Below are positions 25,377-33,680 of a DNA stretch of 41,475 nt, in pieces; position 1 is the stretch's first letter, and the number at the start of each line of letters is the position of its first letter. The notes beneath the pieces are model-generated. The model was not told the origin of the DNA and did no database searches. It saw nothing but the letters and a program-made list of their open reading frames with translations. Made by a program: the position numbers and the translations under genes. The stretch is from DATKFM01 sp046154965 (GTDB taxonomy: Bacteria; Pseudomonadota; Alphaproteobacteria; Dongiales; Dongiaceae): positions 1 to 41,475 of the forward strand of contig JBJXDY010000047.1 in NCBI GenBank assembly GCA_046154965.1, in the 5' to 3' direction.

Positions 25377-27131
25377 CTACGGTGTCGCCAGCGCGATCTT
25401 CATCTCTTCGGCGATGCGCTTGTCGCGGCCGTAGATGTCGTTGCGGAACTCTATCTGGCCCCGCTCGCCTACCCAGGAGGTCTGGTAGACCAGATGCACC
25501 GGCAGCGGCTTTTGCAGCGTGACCGAGCGGTTGGTGCCCTTTTGCAGGATGGCATCGATGCGTTCGCGACTCCAGGCGGGATCAGTAGCCAGGATAACCT
25601 CGGCAAGACCGAGCGCATCCGGCACGCGTACGCAACCGTGGCTCAGGGTGCGCACTTGCTTGGCGAACAGCGCCGGCTTGTTGGTGTCGTGCATATAGAC
25701 GTCGTACGGGTTGGGGAAAAGGAACTTGACCGCGCCCAGCGCATTGCCGCCGCCGGGGGCCTGGCGCAGCTTGTAGCGGCCGCTCTTGGCGTCGTCGCTG
25801 TGCCAGTTGACGGTGGCGGGATCGATATGCTGGCCGGTGGCGGTGTCGAAGACGCGGAAGTTCTGCGACGCGATGTAGGTAGCGTCCTCCTGGATCTTGG
25901 GCAGGAGTTCCTTGCTCTGGATGCTGGTAGGCACATACCAGACCGGGTTGAACTCGATGCGGTTGATCGCGCTCTCCACTTCCGGCGTGCGGTTATTGAC
26001 GGTGCCGACGATCACATCGGACGTCATCCTGGTCATGCCGTTGCGCACCAGCTTCATCTGCTGGCCGGCGATGTTGACCATCACATAGTCCGAACTGTAG
26101 GCGCGGTTGGCGAGCTGCAGGCGGCGCAGATTGATCATCATCGTGAGCAGGCGGCTTTCTACCGGCTCGTTCAGCGCGTCGAGGGTCATCTTGCCGACCA
26201 CGCCGTCGGCGAACAGGCCATGGCGGGTCTGGAAATGCTTAACACCCTCGATCAGCGCCTGATCCATGATCATCGGATCGGGCGCGTCCTTGGCCGGGGA
26301 TATCCCCGTGGGATTGATGGGCGGCAGTGTCGCCGTCGCCACGACCGGCGCGCGGTAGTCGCCGGTCACCGCCAGCCGCTCGCGCAGCAAAGCAATCTGC
26401 TCGCTGCGCACGCCGAAGGCGAAGTCCTCTTTGTCCTTGCCGGTAATGCCGATCGGCCAGCCGCCGGCGGCGGCGAGATGCTGATAGCTGTCGACCGCCT
26501 GGCGCAGCTGCCAGAAGCCGGGATCGCCGGGCAGCCATTGCGCCAGCACGGCCAGGGGATCCTTCGCCGTGGCGACGGCGGTCAGCGCCTGGGGATGCGG
26601 CCCGGCCACCAGGGGATCGGCGGGATCGATGGCGCCGCGCAGCAGCGCCAGGTTCAGCAGGCAGTCGAGCGCGGCCATCTGCGCCGGCAGAAGCGGCTGG
26701 CGGCGCGCCTCGATTGCCGACAGGATCGGCGCCAGGTCCGCCGGGCTCTGCATGTCGAAGGCGCGCATCTCCGCCAGCACGGCATCGATCTGCATCGGCG
26801 GACTCGCGCCATGCACCCAGACGGGCTCGTAGTTGCGGGCGCCATAGAACTCGCGCAGCTGCGTCAGCTCGGCGAAACTCGCGGCGGCCGGCAGCGAATC
26901 GCTACGCGCCAGGAGAGTGCGAATTGGTTCGGCCAGCGACAGCTCGATCGGCGCCGCCATGAACTGTCCGGGTTCGGTCGCGCCGGCGATAGGCGAATCG
27001 ACCGGCTGGGAATCGTTCGCAGCGGCGCCGGCGGCAGCGCAGCTCAGGCACAGGGCCAACGCCGCGGTCCAGCGCAGGCGCACCTGTTGAGCCGACCGCC
27101 GGGCCGTTGTCGCAAGGGAGTGATCGCGCAT
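25377..27131 (-). CDS. L,D-transpeptidase, YcbB/LdtD type
   Basis: This periplasmic cell-wall enzyme forms 3-3 cross-links in peptidoglycan through an active-site Cys. The 584-residue protein begins with a basic N-terminus and a Sec-type hydrophobic segment (LRWTAALALCLSCAAAGAAA, about residues 18-37). It has a peptidoglycan-binding repeat with FQTRHGLFADGVVGKMTLDA. It ends with the YkuD catalytic domain carrying LSHGCVRVPDALGLAEV, where Cys is the nucleophile. The layout and length match YcbB. The ATG at 27131 has GGAG about 12 bases upstream and yields a normal leader; in-frame starts at 27170 or 27242 give non-leader extensions. It is divergent from the HDAC-like gene. Confidence 0.93.
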   Translation of the reverse strand: MRDHSLATTARRSAQQVRLRWTAALALCLSCAAAGAAANDSQPVDSPIAGATEPGQFMAAPIELSLAEPIRTLLARSDSLPAAASFAELTQLREFYGARNYEPVWVHGASPPMQIDAVLAEMRAFDMQSPADLAPILSAIEARRQPLLPAQMAALDCLLNLALLRGAIDPADPLVAGPHPQALTAVATAKDPLAVLAQWLPGDPGFWQLRQAVDSYQHLAAAGGWPIGITGKDKEDFAFGVRSEQIALLRERLAVTGDYRAPVVATATLPPINPTGISPAKDAPDPMIMDQALIEGVKHFQTRHGLFADGVVGKMTLDALNEPVESRLLTMMINLRRLQLANRAYSSDYVMVNIAGQQMKLVRNGMTRMTSDVIVGTVNNRTPEVESAINRIEFNPVWYVPTSIQSKELLPKIQEDATYIASQNFRVFDTATGQHIDPATVNWHSDDAKSGRYKLRQAPGGGNALGAVKFLFPNPYDVYMHDTNKPALFAKQVRTLSHGCVRVPDALGLAEVILATDPAWSRERIDAILQKGTNRSVTLQKPLPVHLVYQTSWVGERGQIEFRNDIYGRDKRIAEEMKIALATP

Positions 27132-27368
27132 GATGAGGTCAGCTCCGATAGGCTGTAGTTTGAATCGCATTGTATAAGTATTTGCCCCGTAGTCCCCAAA
27201 AGAATAATCACGCTGAGAGCAAATTGAAGTGCCGGCCGTCACACAGTGCCGGGATAGAAGCAGAGAAATGCTAAAGGAGCATTTCGCCTAGCAAATTCCG
27301 GAATTTCTTGAGATGACTTAACCAAGATTTGCCGCCCGCGCGGCGACTGCGTAGAAGAATTTATCGCC
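27132..27368. promoter_or_regulatory. Divergent intergenic region with hairpin and 14-bp palindrome
   Basis: This 237-bp AT-richer region lies between the L,D-transpeptidase and HDAC-like genes. It contains an 8-bp hairpin, GAAATGCT (27265-27272) with AGCATTTC (27278-27285) and a 5-base loop. At 27293-27306 there is a perfect 14-bp palindrome, AAATTCCGGAATTT, the kind of site bound by a dimeric repressor. Promoter boxes could not be placed. Confidence 0.45.
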
Positions 27369-28292
27369 ATGACGACGTTGCTTTACAGCCACAGCGCCTG
27401 CCTTAACCACGATACCGGCCGCGGGCATCCGGAACGCATCGCGCGGCTGGAAGTGATTCTTAACGCGCTGGCCGCGCCGGAGTTCCATTCGCTGCTGCGA
27501 ATCGAGGCGCCGCGGGCGAGCCGCGAGCAGATCGCGCTGGCCCATGACCGCGACTATGTGGATGCCGTGCTCAAGGCGGTGCCGAAGTCCGGTTTCGCCC
27601 GCGCCGATGCGGACACGGTGATGTCCCCCGGCTCCGGCGAGGCGGCGCTGCGCGCGGCCGGCGCCGTCGTCGCCGCCGTCGATGCGGTGATCGGCGGCGG
27701 GGCCGGCAACGCCTTCTGCGCCGTGCGGCCGCCGGGGCATCATGCCGAGGCGGACCGGCCGATGGGGTTCTGCCTGTTCAACAACGTGGCCATCGGCGCC
27801 CTTCACGCGCGGGCGCAGCACGGTCTGCGGCGGATCGCGGTCATCGACTTCGACGTGCATCACGGCAACGGCACGCAGCACATGTTTGAGTCCGAGAGCG
27901 ACCTGTTCTACGGCTCGACCCATCAGTGGCCGCTCTATCCCGGCACGGGTGCCCGGAGCGAGACCGGCGTCGGCAACATCTGCAATGTGCCGCTGCTCCC
28001 GGGTGCGGGGTCCGAACAATTTCGCGCCGCCTTCGACGGCATCGTGCTGCCGGCGCTGCGGACGTTCGCGCCCGAGCTGCTGCTGATCTCCGCCGGATTT
28101 GACGCCCATCGCCGCGACCCCCTGGCCGGCCTGGAACTGGAGACCGAGGATTTTGCCTGGGTGACGGCTGAATTGATGGCCGTGGCGAGGCAAAGTTGCG
28201 GCGGCCGAATCGTCTCCACGCTGGAAGGCGGATATGATCTGGAAGCGCTGGCCGAAAGCGCGGCTGCCCATGTCCGGACGCTGATGTCCTGA
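27369..28292 (+). CDS. Histone deacetylase-family amidohydrolase (class II HDAC-like)
   Basis: This 307-residue zinc amidohydrolase of the arginase/HDAC superfamily is likely to remove acetyl groups from polyamines, other small amines or protein lysines. It shows RPPGHHAEAD (tandem catalytic His), DFDVHHGNGTQ (metal Asp and His), ISAGFDAHRRDP (metal Asp) and STLEGGYDLEAL. SHSACLNHDTGRGHPERIARL at the N-terminus is also family-typical. It heads the xseB-ispA-dxs block, an arrangement common in alphaproteobacteria. The ATG at 27369 has only a weak upstream AGAAG. The true substrate is unknown. Confidence 0.92.
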   Translation: MTTLLYSHSACLNHDTGRGHPERIARLEVILNALAAPEFHSLLRIEAPRASREQIALAHDRDYVDAVLKAVPKSGFARADADTVMSPGSGEAALRAAGAVVAAVDAVIGGGAGNAFCAVRPPGHHAEADRPMGFCLFNNVAIGALHARAQHGLRRIAVIDFDVHHGNGTQHMFESESDLFYGSTHQWPLYPGTGARSETGVGNICNVPLLPGAGSEQFRAAFDGIVLPALRTFAPELLLISAGFDAHRRDPLAGLELETEDFAWVTAELMAVARQSCGGRIVSTLEGGYDLEALAESAAAHVRTLMS

Positions 28293-28397
28293 ACGGTTGC
28301 AAGGGGTTGGCTGCCCTTGCTGGCGGGGTCCCGCATGAATATTATCGCGCCAGTCGAGTTGTCCGGCGGCAGGGCGCGGAGCAATCGAGGGGACGCT

Positions 28398-28649
28398 ATG
28401 GCCGAGGACAAGATACCGCCTGATATCGCCAAGATGAACTTCGAAGACGCGCTGGCCGAGCTGCAAAAGCTGGTGAAGTCGCTGGAGAAGGGCGACAGCA
28501 AGCTCGACGATGCCATCAGCGCCTACAAGAGGGGGGTCGACCTGAAGCGCCACTGCGAAGCGAAGCTGCAGGAAGCGCAGCTCAAGGTTGAGAAGATCGT
28601 TCTGAGCGCGGACGGAACGATCGGCAAAGAACCTGCCAAGCTGGACTGA
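28398..28649 (+). CDS. xseB: Exodeoxyribonuclease VII small subunit
   Basis: XseB is the small helical subunit of exonuclease VII, which degrades single-stranded DNA into oligonucleotides together with XseA. The 83-residue protein has the family core MNFEDALAELQKLVKSLEKG and LDDAISAYKRGVDLKRHCE, forming paired helices. GAGGGGA sits 4 bases before the ATG at 28398, which decides this start over earlier in-frame ATGs. xseA is not in the window; separation of the two subunits is normal. Only 6 bp separate it from ispA, so the two are coupled. Confidence 0.95.
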   Translation: MAEDKIPPDIAKMNFEDALAELQKLVKSLEKGDSKLDDAISAYKRGVDLKRHCEAKLQEAQLKVEKIVLSADGTIGKEPAKLD

Positions 28650-28655
28650 TAGACC

Positions 28656-29543
28656 GTGAAACGACTGGAAGCAGCCCTTGCCGAGACCGCCACGGCGGTC
28701 AATCAGATGCTCGACCGCCTGCTGCCGCCGGTGACGACAGCCGAGCGGCGCGTCGTTGACGCCATGCGCTATGCCGTGATAGGCGGCGGCAAGCGCATTC
28801 GTCCGTTCCTGGTGCGCCACAGCGCCCGGCTATTCGACATCGCCGATGCCGGCGCGCTGCGCGTGGCGGCGGCGATCGAGATGCTGCATTGCTACAGCCT
28901 GGCCCATGACGATCTGCCGGCGATGGACGATGCCGATCTGCGCCGAGGGCGGCCGTCGGTGCACCGGCAGTTTGACGAAGCGACCTCGATCCTGGCCGGC
29001 GACGGACTGCTTACTATGGCATTCGAGGTGCTGGCCCATCCGGACACCCATGCCAATCCGCTGGTACGCTCCGAATTGGTTCTGGCGCTGGCGCGGGCCG
29101 GCGGTGCGGCCGGCATGGTGGGCGGCCAGATGATCGACCTGGAGGCGGAGAACGCCCAGCTCGACCTGCCGGCGATCACCCGCCTTCAGGCGCTGAAGAC
29201 CGGCGCCATCATCGAATTCTCCTGCATCGCCGGACCGATCATGGGACAGGCGCCGGCGGATGCGCACCGGGCGCTGCGGGACTATGCGCGGGATCTGGGC
29301 CTGGCGTTCCAGATCGCCGACGATCTCCTGGATATCGAGAGCAGCGAGGATGTCACCGGCAAGCCGGTCGGCCGGGATCAGGCCGCCGGCAAGGCGACCT
29401 TCGTGTCGCTGCTGGGCGTGGAGGGCGCGCGCAAGCGGGCGCGGGAATTGGCGGATCGGGCCGCCGGCCATCTGGCGATGTTCGGCACGCGGGCGGAATT
29501 GCTCTCGGAGATGGCGCTGTTCGTCGTCGAGCGGCGCTCCTAG
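28656..29543 (+). CDS. ispA: Farnesyl diphosphate synthase (polyprenyl synthetase family)
   Basis: IspA condenses IPP with DMAPP and GPP to make farnesyl diphosphate for quinones, carotenoids or hopanoids and undecaprenyl phosphate. The 295-residue protein has GGGKRIRPFLV, the first Asp-rich motif DDLPAMDDADLRRGRPSVH (residues 85-103) and the second, FQIADDLLDIES. Lys and Gln in MVGGQMIDLEAE and LKTGAIIEFS are also family residues. The start is GTG, because the sequence from KRLEAAL matches family length and no closer ATG exists. It is followed 13 bp later by dxs, so two steps of isoprenoid synthesis are co-expressed. Confidence 0.95.
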   Translation: MKRLEAALAETATAVNQMLDRLLPPVTTAERRVVDAMRYAVIGGGKRIRPFLVRHSARLFDIADAGALRVAAAIEMLHCYSLAHDDLPAMDDADLRRGRPSVHRQFDEATSILAGDGLLTMAFEVLAHPDTHANPLVRSELVLALARAGGAAGMVGGQMIDLEAENAQLDLPAITRLQALKTGAIIEFSCIAGPIMGQAPADAHRALRDYARDLGLAFQIADDLLDIESSEDVTGKPVGRDQAAGKATFVSLLGVEGARKRARELADRAAGHLAMFGTRAELLSEMALFVVERRS

Positions 29544-29556
29544 GCGGGATAGAGCG

Positions 29557-31479
29557 ATGGCACCGCAGAGCAAGACGCCGTTACTGGATGAGATCCGCAT
29601 CCCCGCCGATCTGCGCAAGCTGGACGTGCGCCAACTGCGGCAGGTGGCGGACGAGCTGCGCACGGAAATCATCGATGCGGTATCCATCACCGGCGGCCAT
29701 CTCGGCGCCGGCCTCGGCGTGATCGAACTGACGGTGGCGCTGCATTATCTGTTCGAGACTCCTGACGACCGGCTGATCTGGGATGTGGGCCATCAAGCCT
29801 ATCCCCATAAGGTGCTCACCGGCCGGCGCGACCGCATCCGCACACTGCGCCAGGGCGGGGGCTTGTCGGGTTTCACCCGCCGCGTGGAAAGCGAATACGA
29901 TCCGTTCGGCGCCGCCCATAGCTCGACGTCGATCTCCGCCGGCCTCGGCATGGCGGTGGCGCGGGATCTGTCGGGCCGCCGGAACCATGTGGTCGCGGTC
30001 ATCGGCGACGGCTCCATGAGCGCCGGCATGGCGTATGAGGCGATGAACAATGCCGGCGCGATGGACAGCCGGCTGATCGTGGTGCTGAACGATAACGACC
30101 TGTCGATCGCGCCGCCGGTGGGGGCGATGAGCGCCTATCTGTCGCGGCTGCTGTCGTCGAAGCCCTATCAATCCATCCGCCATATCGGCAAGGAATTCAC
30201 CAAGCATCTGCCCGAGCCGCTGAAGATCGCGGCGCGCCGGGCGGAAGAATATGCCCGCGGCATCGTCACCGGCGGCACGCTGTTCGAGGAGTTGGGCTTC
30301 TACTATGTCGGCCCGATCGACGGCCATAACCTGGACCATCTGATCCCCGTGCTGCGCAATGTGCGGGATGCGGTGGATGAAGGCCCGATCCTGGTGCATG
30401 TGGTGACCAAGAAAGGCCATGGCTACCCGCCGGCCGAGAAGTCGCCAGACAAGTATCATGGCGTGACCAAGTTCGACGTCGTCACCGGCGCCCAGGTGAA
30501 GCCGCCCTCCAACGCGCCGTCCTATACAAAGGTCTTCGCCCAGGCCCTGGTGCAGGAGGCCGAGCACGACCCGAAGATCGTCGCCATCAACGCGGCGATG
30601 CCCTCGGGCACCGGGCTCGATATCTTCGCCAAGCGCTTTCCCGCGCGCTGCTTCGACGTGGGCATCGCCGAGCAGCATGGCGTGACGTTCGCCGCGGGCT
30701 TGGCGACGGAGGGATTCAAGCCGTTCGCCACGATCTATTCCACGTTCCTGCAGCGCGCCTATGATCAGGTGGTGCATGACGTGGCGATCCAGAAGCTGCC
30801 GGTGCGCTTTGCCATCGACCGGGCCGGGCTGGTCGGCGCAGACGGCGCCACCCATGCGGGCTCCTTCGATGTCACCTATCTCGGCTGTCTGCCGGGCTTC
30901 GTCATCATGGCGGCGGCGGACGAGGCCGAGCTCGTCCATATGGTGGCGACGGCGGCGGCGATCGACGACCGGCCCAGCGCTTTCCGCTATCCCCGCGGCG
31001 ACGGCGTGGGCGTGGAGATGCCGCAACGCGGCGTGCCGCTGGAGATCGGCAGGGGCCGCATCATCAGCGAGGGCACCAAGGTGGCGCTGCTGTCCTTCGG
31101 CACGCGGCTGGGCGAATGCATGAAGGCGGCGGAGGATCTGAACACCCGCGGCCTGTCGACGACGGTGGCCGATGCCCGCTTCTGCAAGCCGCTGGACGGC
31201 GATCTGGTCACGCGGCTGGCGCGCGAGCATGAGGTGCTGATCACCATCGAAGAGGGCGCCATCGGCGGCTTCGCCAGCCATGTGCTGCAGCATCTGGCGC
31301 TGACCGGGCAGCTCGACCGCGGCCTGAGGGTCCGGCCGATGACCCTGCCGGACGTCTTCATCGATCATGAAAAGCCGGAAAAGCAGTACGACCAGGCCGG
31401 CCTCAATGCGCGGGACATCGTCGACACGGCGCTGCAGGCCCTCGGGCGCACCGTCAGCATAAAGCCCGCGCGAGCCTAG
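29557..31479 (+). CDS. dxs: 1-deoxy-D-xylulose-5-phosphate synthase
   Basis: Dxs is the thiamine-diphosphate enzyme that joins pyruvate and glyceraldehyde-3-phosphate in the first step of the MEP isoprenoid pathway. The 640-residue protein has SITGGHLGAGLGVIELTVAL, WDVGHQAYPHKVLTGRRD, the TPP motif GDGSMSAGMAYEAMNNAG with LNDND, and the transketolase pyrimidine-domain block DVGIAEQHGVTFAAGLA. DRAGLVGADGATHAGSFD is also diagnostic. The ATG at 29557 gives family length (MAPQSKTPLLDEI); a longer open frame upstream lies inside ispA. It is the core gene of this isoprenoid block. Confidence 0.97.
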   Translation: MAPQSKTPLLDEIRIPADLRKLDVRQLRQVADELRTEIIDAVSITGGHLGAGLGVIELTVALHYLFETPDDRLIWDVGHQAYPHKVLTGRRDRIRTLRQGGGLSGFTRRVESEYDPFGAAHSSTSISAGLGMAVARDLSGRRNHVVAVIGDGSMSAGMAYEAMNNAGAMDSRLIVVLNDNDLSIAPPVGAMSAYLSRLLSSKPYQSIRHIGKEFTKHLPEPLKIAARRAEEYARGIVTGGTLFEELGFYYVGPIDGHNLDHLIPVLRNVRDAVDEGPILVHVVTKKGHGYPPAEKSPDKYHGVTKFDVVTGAQVKPPSNAPSYTKVFAQALVQEAEHDPKIVAINAAMPSGTGLDIFAKRFPARCFDVGIAEQHGVTFAAGLATEGFKPFATIYSTFLQRAYDQVVHDVAIQKLPVRFAIDRAGLVGADGATHAGSFDVTYLGCLPGFVIMAAADEAELVHMVATAAAIDDRPSAFRYPRGDGVGVEMPQRGVPLEIGRGRIISEGTKVALLSFGTRLGECMKAAEDLNTRGLSTTVADARFCKPLDGDLVTRLAREHEVLITIEEGAIGGFASHVLQHLALTGQLDRGLRVRPMTLPDVFIDHEKPEKQYDQAGLNARDIVDTALQALGRTVSIKPARA

Positions 31480-31527
31480 CGCGGCCGGCGGCGCTTGACC
31501 GGCGCCGCCCGCCGGTATCCTCGTCAG

Positions 31528-32913
31528 ATGAATCGCGCCACTCCCGCTCCGACTGCCATGCCGTCGCTGTCCATCCGTCAAGAGAGCGGCAAGCTCGCCG
31601 TCATCTCCGCGCCGTTGGCTGCCGGCTTTCTGGCAGAGATGGGAATGAACCTCACCGATCTGGCGATCGTCGGCCGGCTCGGCACGATATCGATAGCGGC
31701 GGTCGGGCTCATCACCGCGATTCTGTTCAGCATCCTCTTCGTCTGCATGAGCATTGCCTCGGTGGTCAGCGTGCTGGCGGCGAGCGGCCATGGCGCCGGA
31801 GACCGGGCGCAGGTGAGCCGGGCGGTCGGCCAGGGCTTCTGGGTTTCGGCAATCCTGTCGGTTCCGGGAACGGCACTGGGCTGGTATCTGCCGGACTTGC
31901 TGCCTTGGCTCGGTCAGGATCCGGAGGTGATCGAGACCTCGCGGCACTATTCCCAGGCGCTGGCATTCAGCATCTTGCCCTACATGCTGTTCAGCAATCT
32001 TCGCTGTTTCGCGACGGCGCTGGCGCGGACCGGTACATTGATGGCGATCACTATCGCGGCGCTTGCGGCCAACTTCGTGCTGGTGCTGATCCTGGTCCAT
32101 GGCATCGGCGGCTGGCCGGGACTGGGCATCGGCGGGGCGGGCATCGGCACCAGCATCGTGTGCTGGCTCATGTTCTTGGCGCAGGCCGCGATTGTGGGCG
32201 TGGCGCCATCTCTGAAAGGCTACGATCTGCTGCGCGCGGCCGCGCGGCTGGAGTGGACGCTCTGCGCCCGCATTTTCCGCCTCGGACTTCCCGTCGGCGT
32301 CATGACGGCAATGGAGGCGGGCCTGTTCACGGCGGTGCAGGTGATGATGGGGATCATGGGCCCCGTTCCGCTGGCCGCCAACCAGATCGTCATGAGTCTG
32401 ATCAACTTCCTCTATATGATTCCGGCGGCGATCGCTCAGGCCGTGGCGATCCGCGTTGCCCACGAGCGCGGCGCCGGGAGCATGGCCACGGCAAGGCAGG
32501 CCGGTTTCGTCGCCATCGGCATGAATGTCGGGTATATGACGATGGTGATGTTGTTCATGCTGAGTTTTCCGGGCTTTGTCGTGCAGCTCTATCTCGATAC
32601 GTCGGATCCGGCGAACAGCGCGGTGGTCGCGCTGGCCGGCCAGCTTCTGATCGTCACCGCGCTGTTCCAGATCGTCGACGGCATGCAAGTGGCCGCGGCC
32701 GGTGCGCTGCGCGGACTGGAGGACACCGTCATTCCCTCGATCATGACCGTCATCGGCTATTGGGTGCTGGGATTTTCCGGCGGCTATCTCCTGGGCTTTC
32801 CGCTGGGATTCGGACCGGTCGGCTTGATCACCGGATTGCCGCTCGGCCTCGCCGTCACGGCGGCGCTGCTGACCTGGCGCTTTCATCGCCGCGCGCGGCA
32901 CCGCTCGGCATGA
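31528..32913 (+). CDS. MATE family efflux transporter
   Basis: This is a multidrug and toxin extrusion protein of 461 residues with twelve hydrophobic helices. MATE-typical stretches are PLAAGFLAEMGMNLTDLAIV near the start, GLPVGVMTAMEAGLFTAVQV in the second half, and PLAANQIVMSLINFLYMIPA. Such pumps use Na+ or H+ to export cationic compounds. The ATG at 31528 is used because the hydrophobic core begins soon after. A GC-rich stem (31487-31494 with 31502-31509) separates it from dxs. Its stop overlaps the tlyA start by 4 bp, so it is co-translated with tlyA. Confidence 0.92.
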   Translation: MNRATPAPTAMPSLSIRQESGKLAVISAPLAAGFLAEMGMNLTDLAIVGRLGTISIAAVGLITAILFSILFVCMSIASVVSVLAASGHGAGDRAQVSRAVGQGFWVSAILSVPGTALGWYLPDLLPWLGQDPEVIETSRHYSQALAFSILPYMLFSNLRCFATALARTGTLMAITIAALAANFVLVLILVHGIGGWPGLGIGGAGIGTSIVCWLMFLAQAAIVGVAPSLKGYDLLRAAARLEWTLCARIFRLGLPVGVMTAMEAGLFTAVQVMMGIMGPVPLAANQIVMSLINFLYMIPAAIAQAVAIRVAHERGAGSMATARQAGFVAIGMNVGYMTMVMLFMLSFPGFVVQLYLDTSDPANSAVVALAGQLLIVTALFQIVDGMQVAAAGALRGLEDTVIPSIMTVIGYWVLGFSGGYLLGFPLGFGPVGLITGLPLGLAVTAALLTWRFHRRARHRSA

Positions 32914-33671
32914 CGGCCGCGGAGAAGCCGCGGCGGCAGCGGTTGGATGCGTTGCTGGTGGAGCGCGGGCTGGCGGAGACGCGCACCAAGGCGCAGGCCT
33001 TGATCATTGCCGGCAAGGTGTTCGGCGGCAACGGCCAGCGGCTGGACAAGCCGGGCATGAACATCGCCGGGGATCGCGCCTTGGAAGTGCGCGGCCAGGA
33101 TCATCCCTGGGTGTCCCGCGGCGGGCTGAAGCTGGCCCATGCATTGAAGGCGTTCGCTGTCGGCGTCAGCGGCAAGATCTGCCTGGATGTCGGCGCCTCC
33201 ACCGGCGGTTTTACCGATGTGCTGCTCGCCGGCGGCGCTGCGAAGGTCTATGCCGTCGATGTCGGGCAGGGGCAGCTCGCCTGGCGGCTGCGCCAGGATC
33301 CGCGGGTGGTGGTGCTGGAGCGGGTGAATGCGCGGCATCTGACGCGGGCGCAGGTGCCGGACGGCATCGACGTGATCGTCTGCGACGCGAGCTTCATCGG
33401 GCTGGAGACCGTGCTGCCGACGCCGATGTCCTTCGCCGCGCCGGGCGCGGCCTTGCTGGCGCTCATAAAGCCGCAATTCGAGGTCGGCCCGGCGCGGGTG
33501 GGCAAGGGCGGCATCGTGCGCGATCCCGCCCTGCACGAAGAGGTCTGCGCGCGCATTTCCGCCTGGCTTGCGGCACAGCCGGGCTGGACGGTGACCGGAC
33601 TCACGGAGAGCCCGATCACCGGCGCCGAGGGCAACAAGGAGTTCCTGATCTACGGCCGTAGGAACGACTGA
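32910..33671 (+). CDS. tlyA: TlyA-family rRNA 2'-O-methyltransferase
   Basis: TlyA-type enzymes use S-adenosylmethionine to methylate 2'-hydroxyls of rRNA. The 253-residue protein has an N-terminal S4 RNA-binding domain (about residues 8-70, RLDALLVERGLAETRTKAQA). A FtsJ-like Rossmann methyltransferase domain follows, with SRGGLKLAHAL, CLDVGASTGGFTDVLL (SAM loop), YAVDVGQGQLAW and ALIKPQFEVG. Its ATG overlaps the MATE stop (ATGA). In related genomes this gene often follows dxs directly, so the MATE gene looks like an insertion into the block. It converges with sppA with 9 bp between. Confidence 0.94.
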   Translation: MTAAEKPRRQRLDALLVERGLAETRTKAQALIIAGKVFGGNGQRLDKPGMNIAGDRALEVRGQDHPWVSRGGLKLAHALKAFAVGVSGKICLDVGASTGGFTDVLLAGGAAKVYAVDVGQGQLAWRLRQDPRVVVLERVNARHLTRAQVPDGIDVIVCDASFIGLETVLPTPMSFAAPGAALLALIKPQFEVGPARVGKGGIVRDPALHEEVCARISAWLAAQPGWTVTGLTESPITGAEGNKEFLIYGRRND

Positions 33672-33680
33672 CAGCCTGTC

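Noticed and set aside
31487..31521. TTGACC...TATCCT as a promoter ahead of the MATE gene
   Set aside because: The spacing is only 15 bp and the boxes lie in a GC-rich stem; the evidence is too weak.
29581..32901. A very long minus-strand open frame (about 1100 codons) antisense to dxs and the MATE gene
   Set aside because: Low-complexity His/Arg/Gln/Asp-rich translation mirrors the GC-biased codons of the real genes opposite. It has no family motif, and dxs and MATE are certain.
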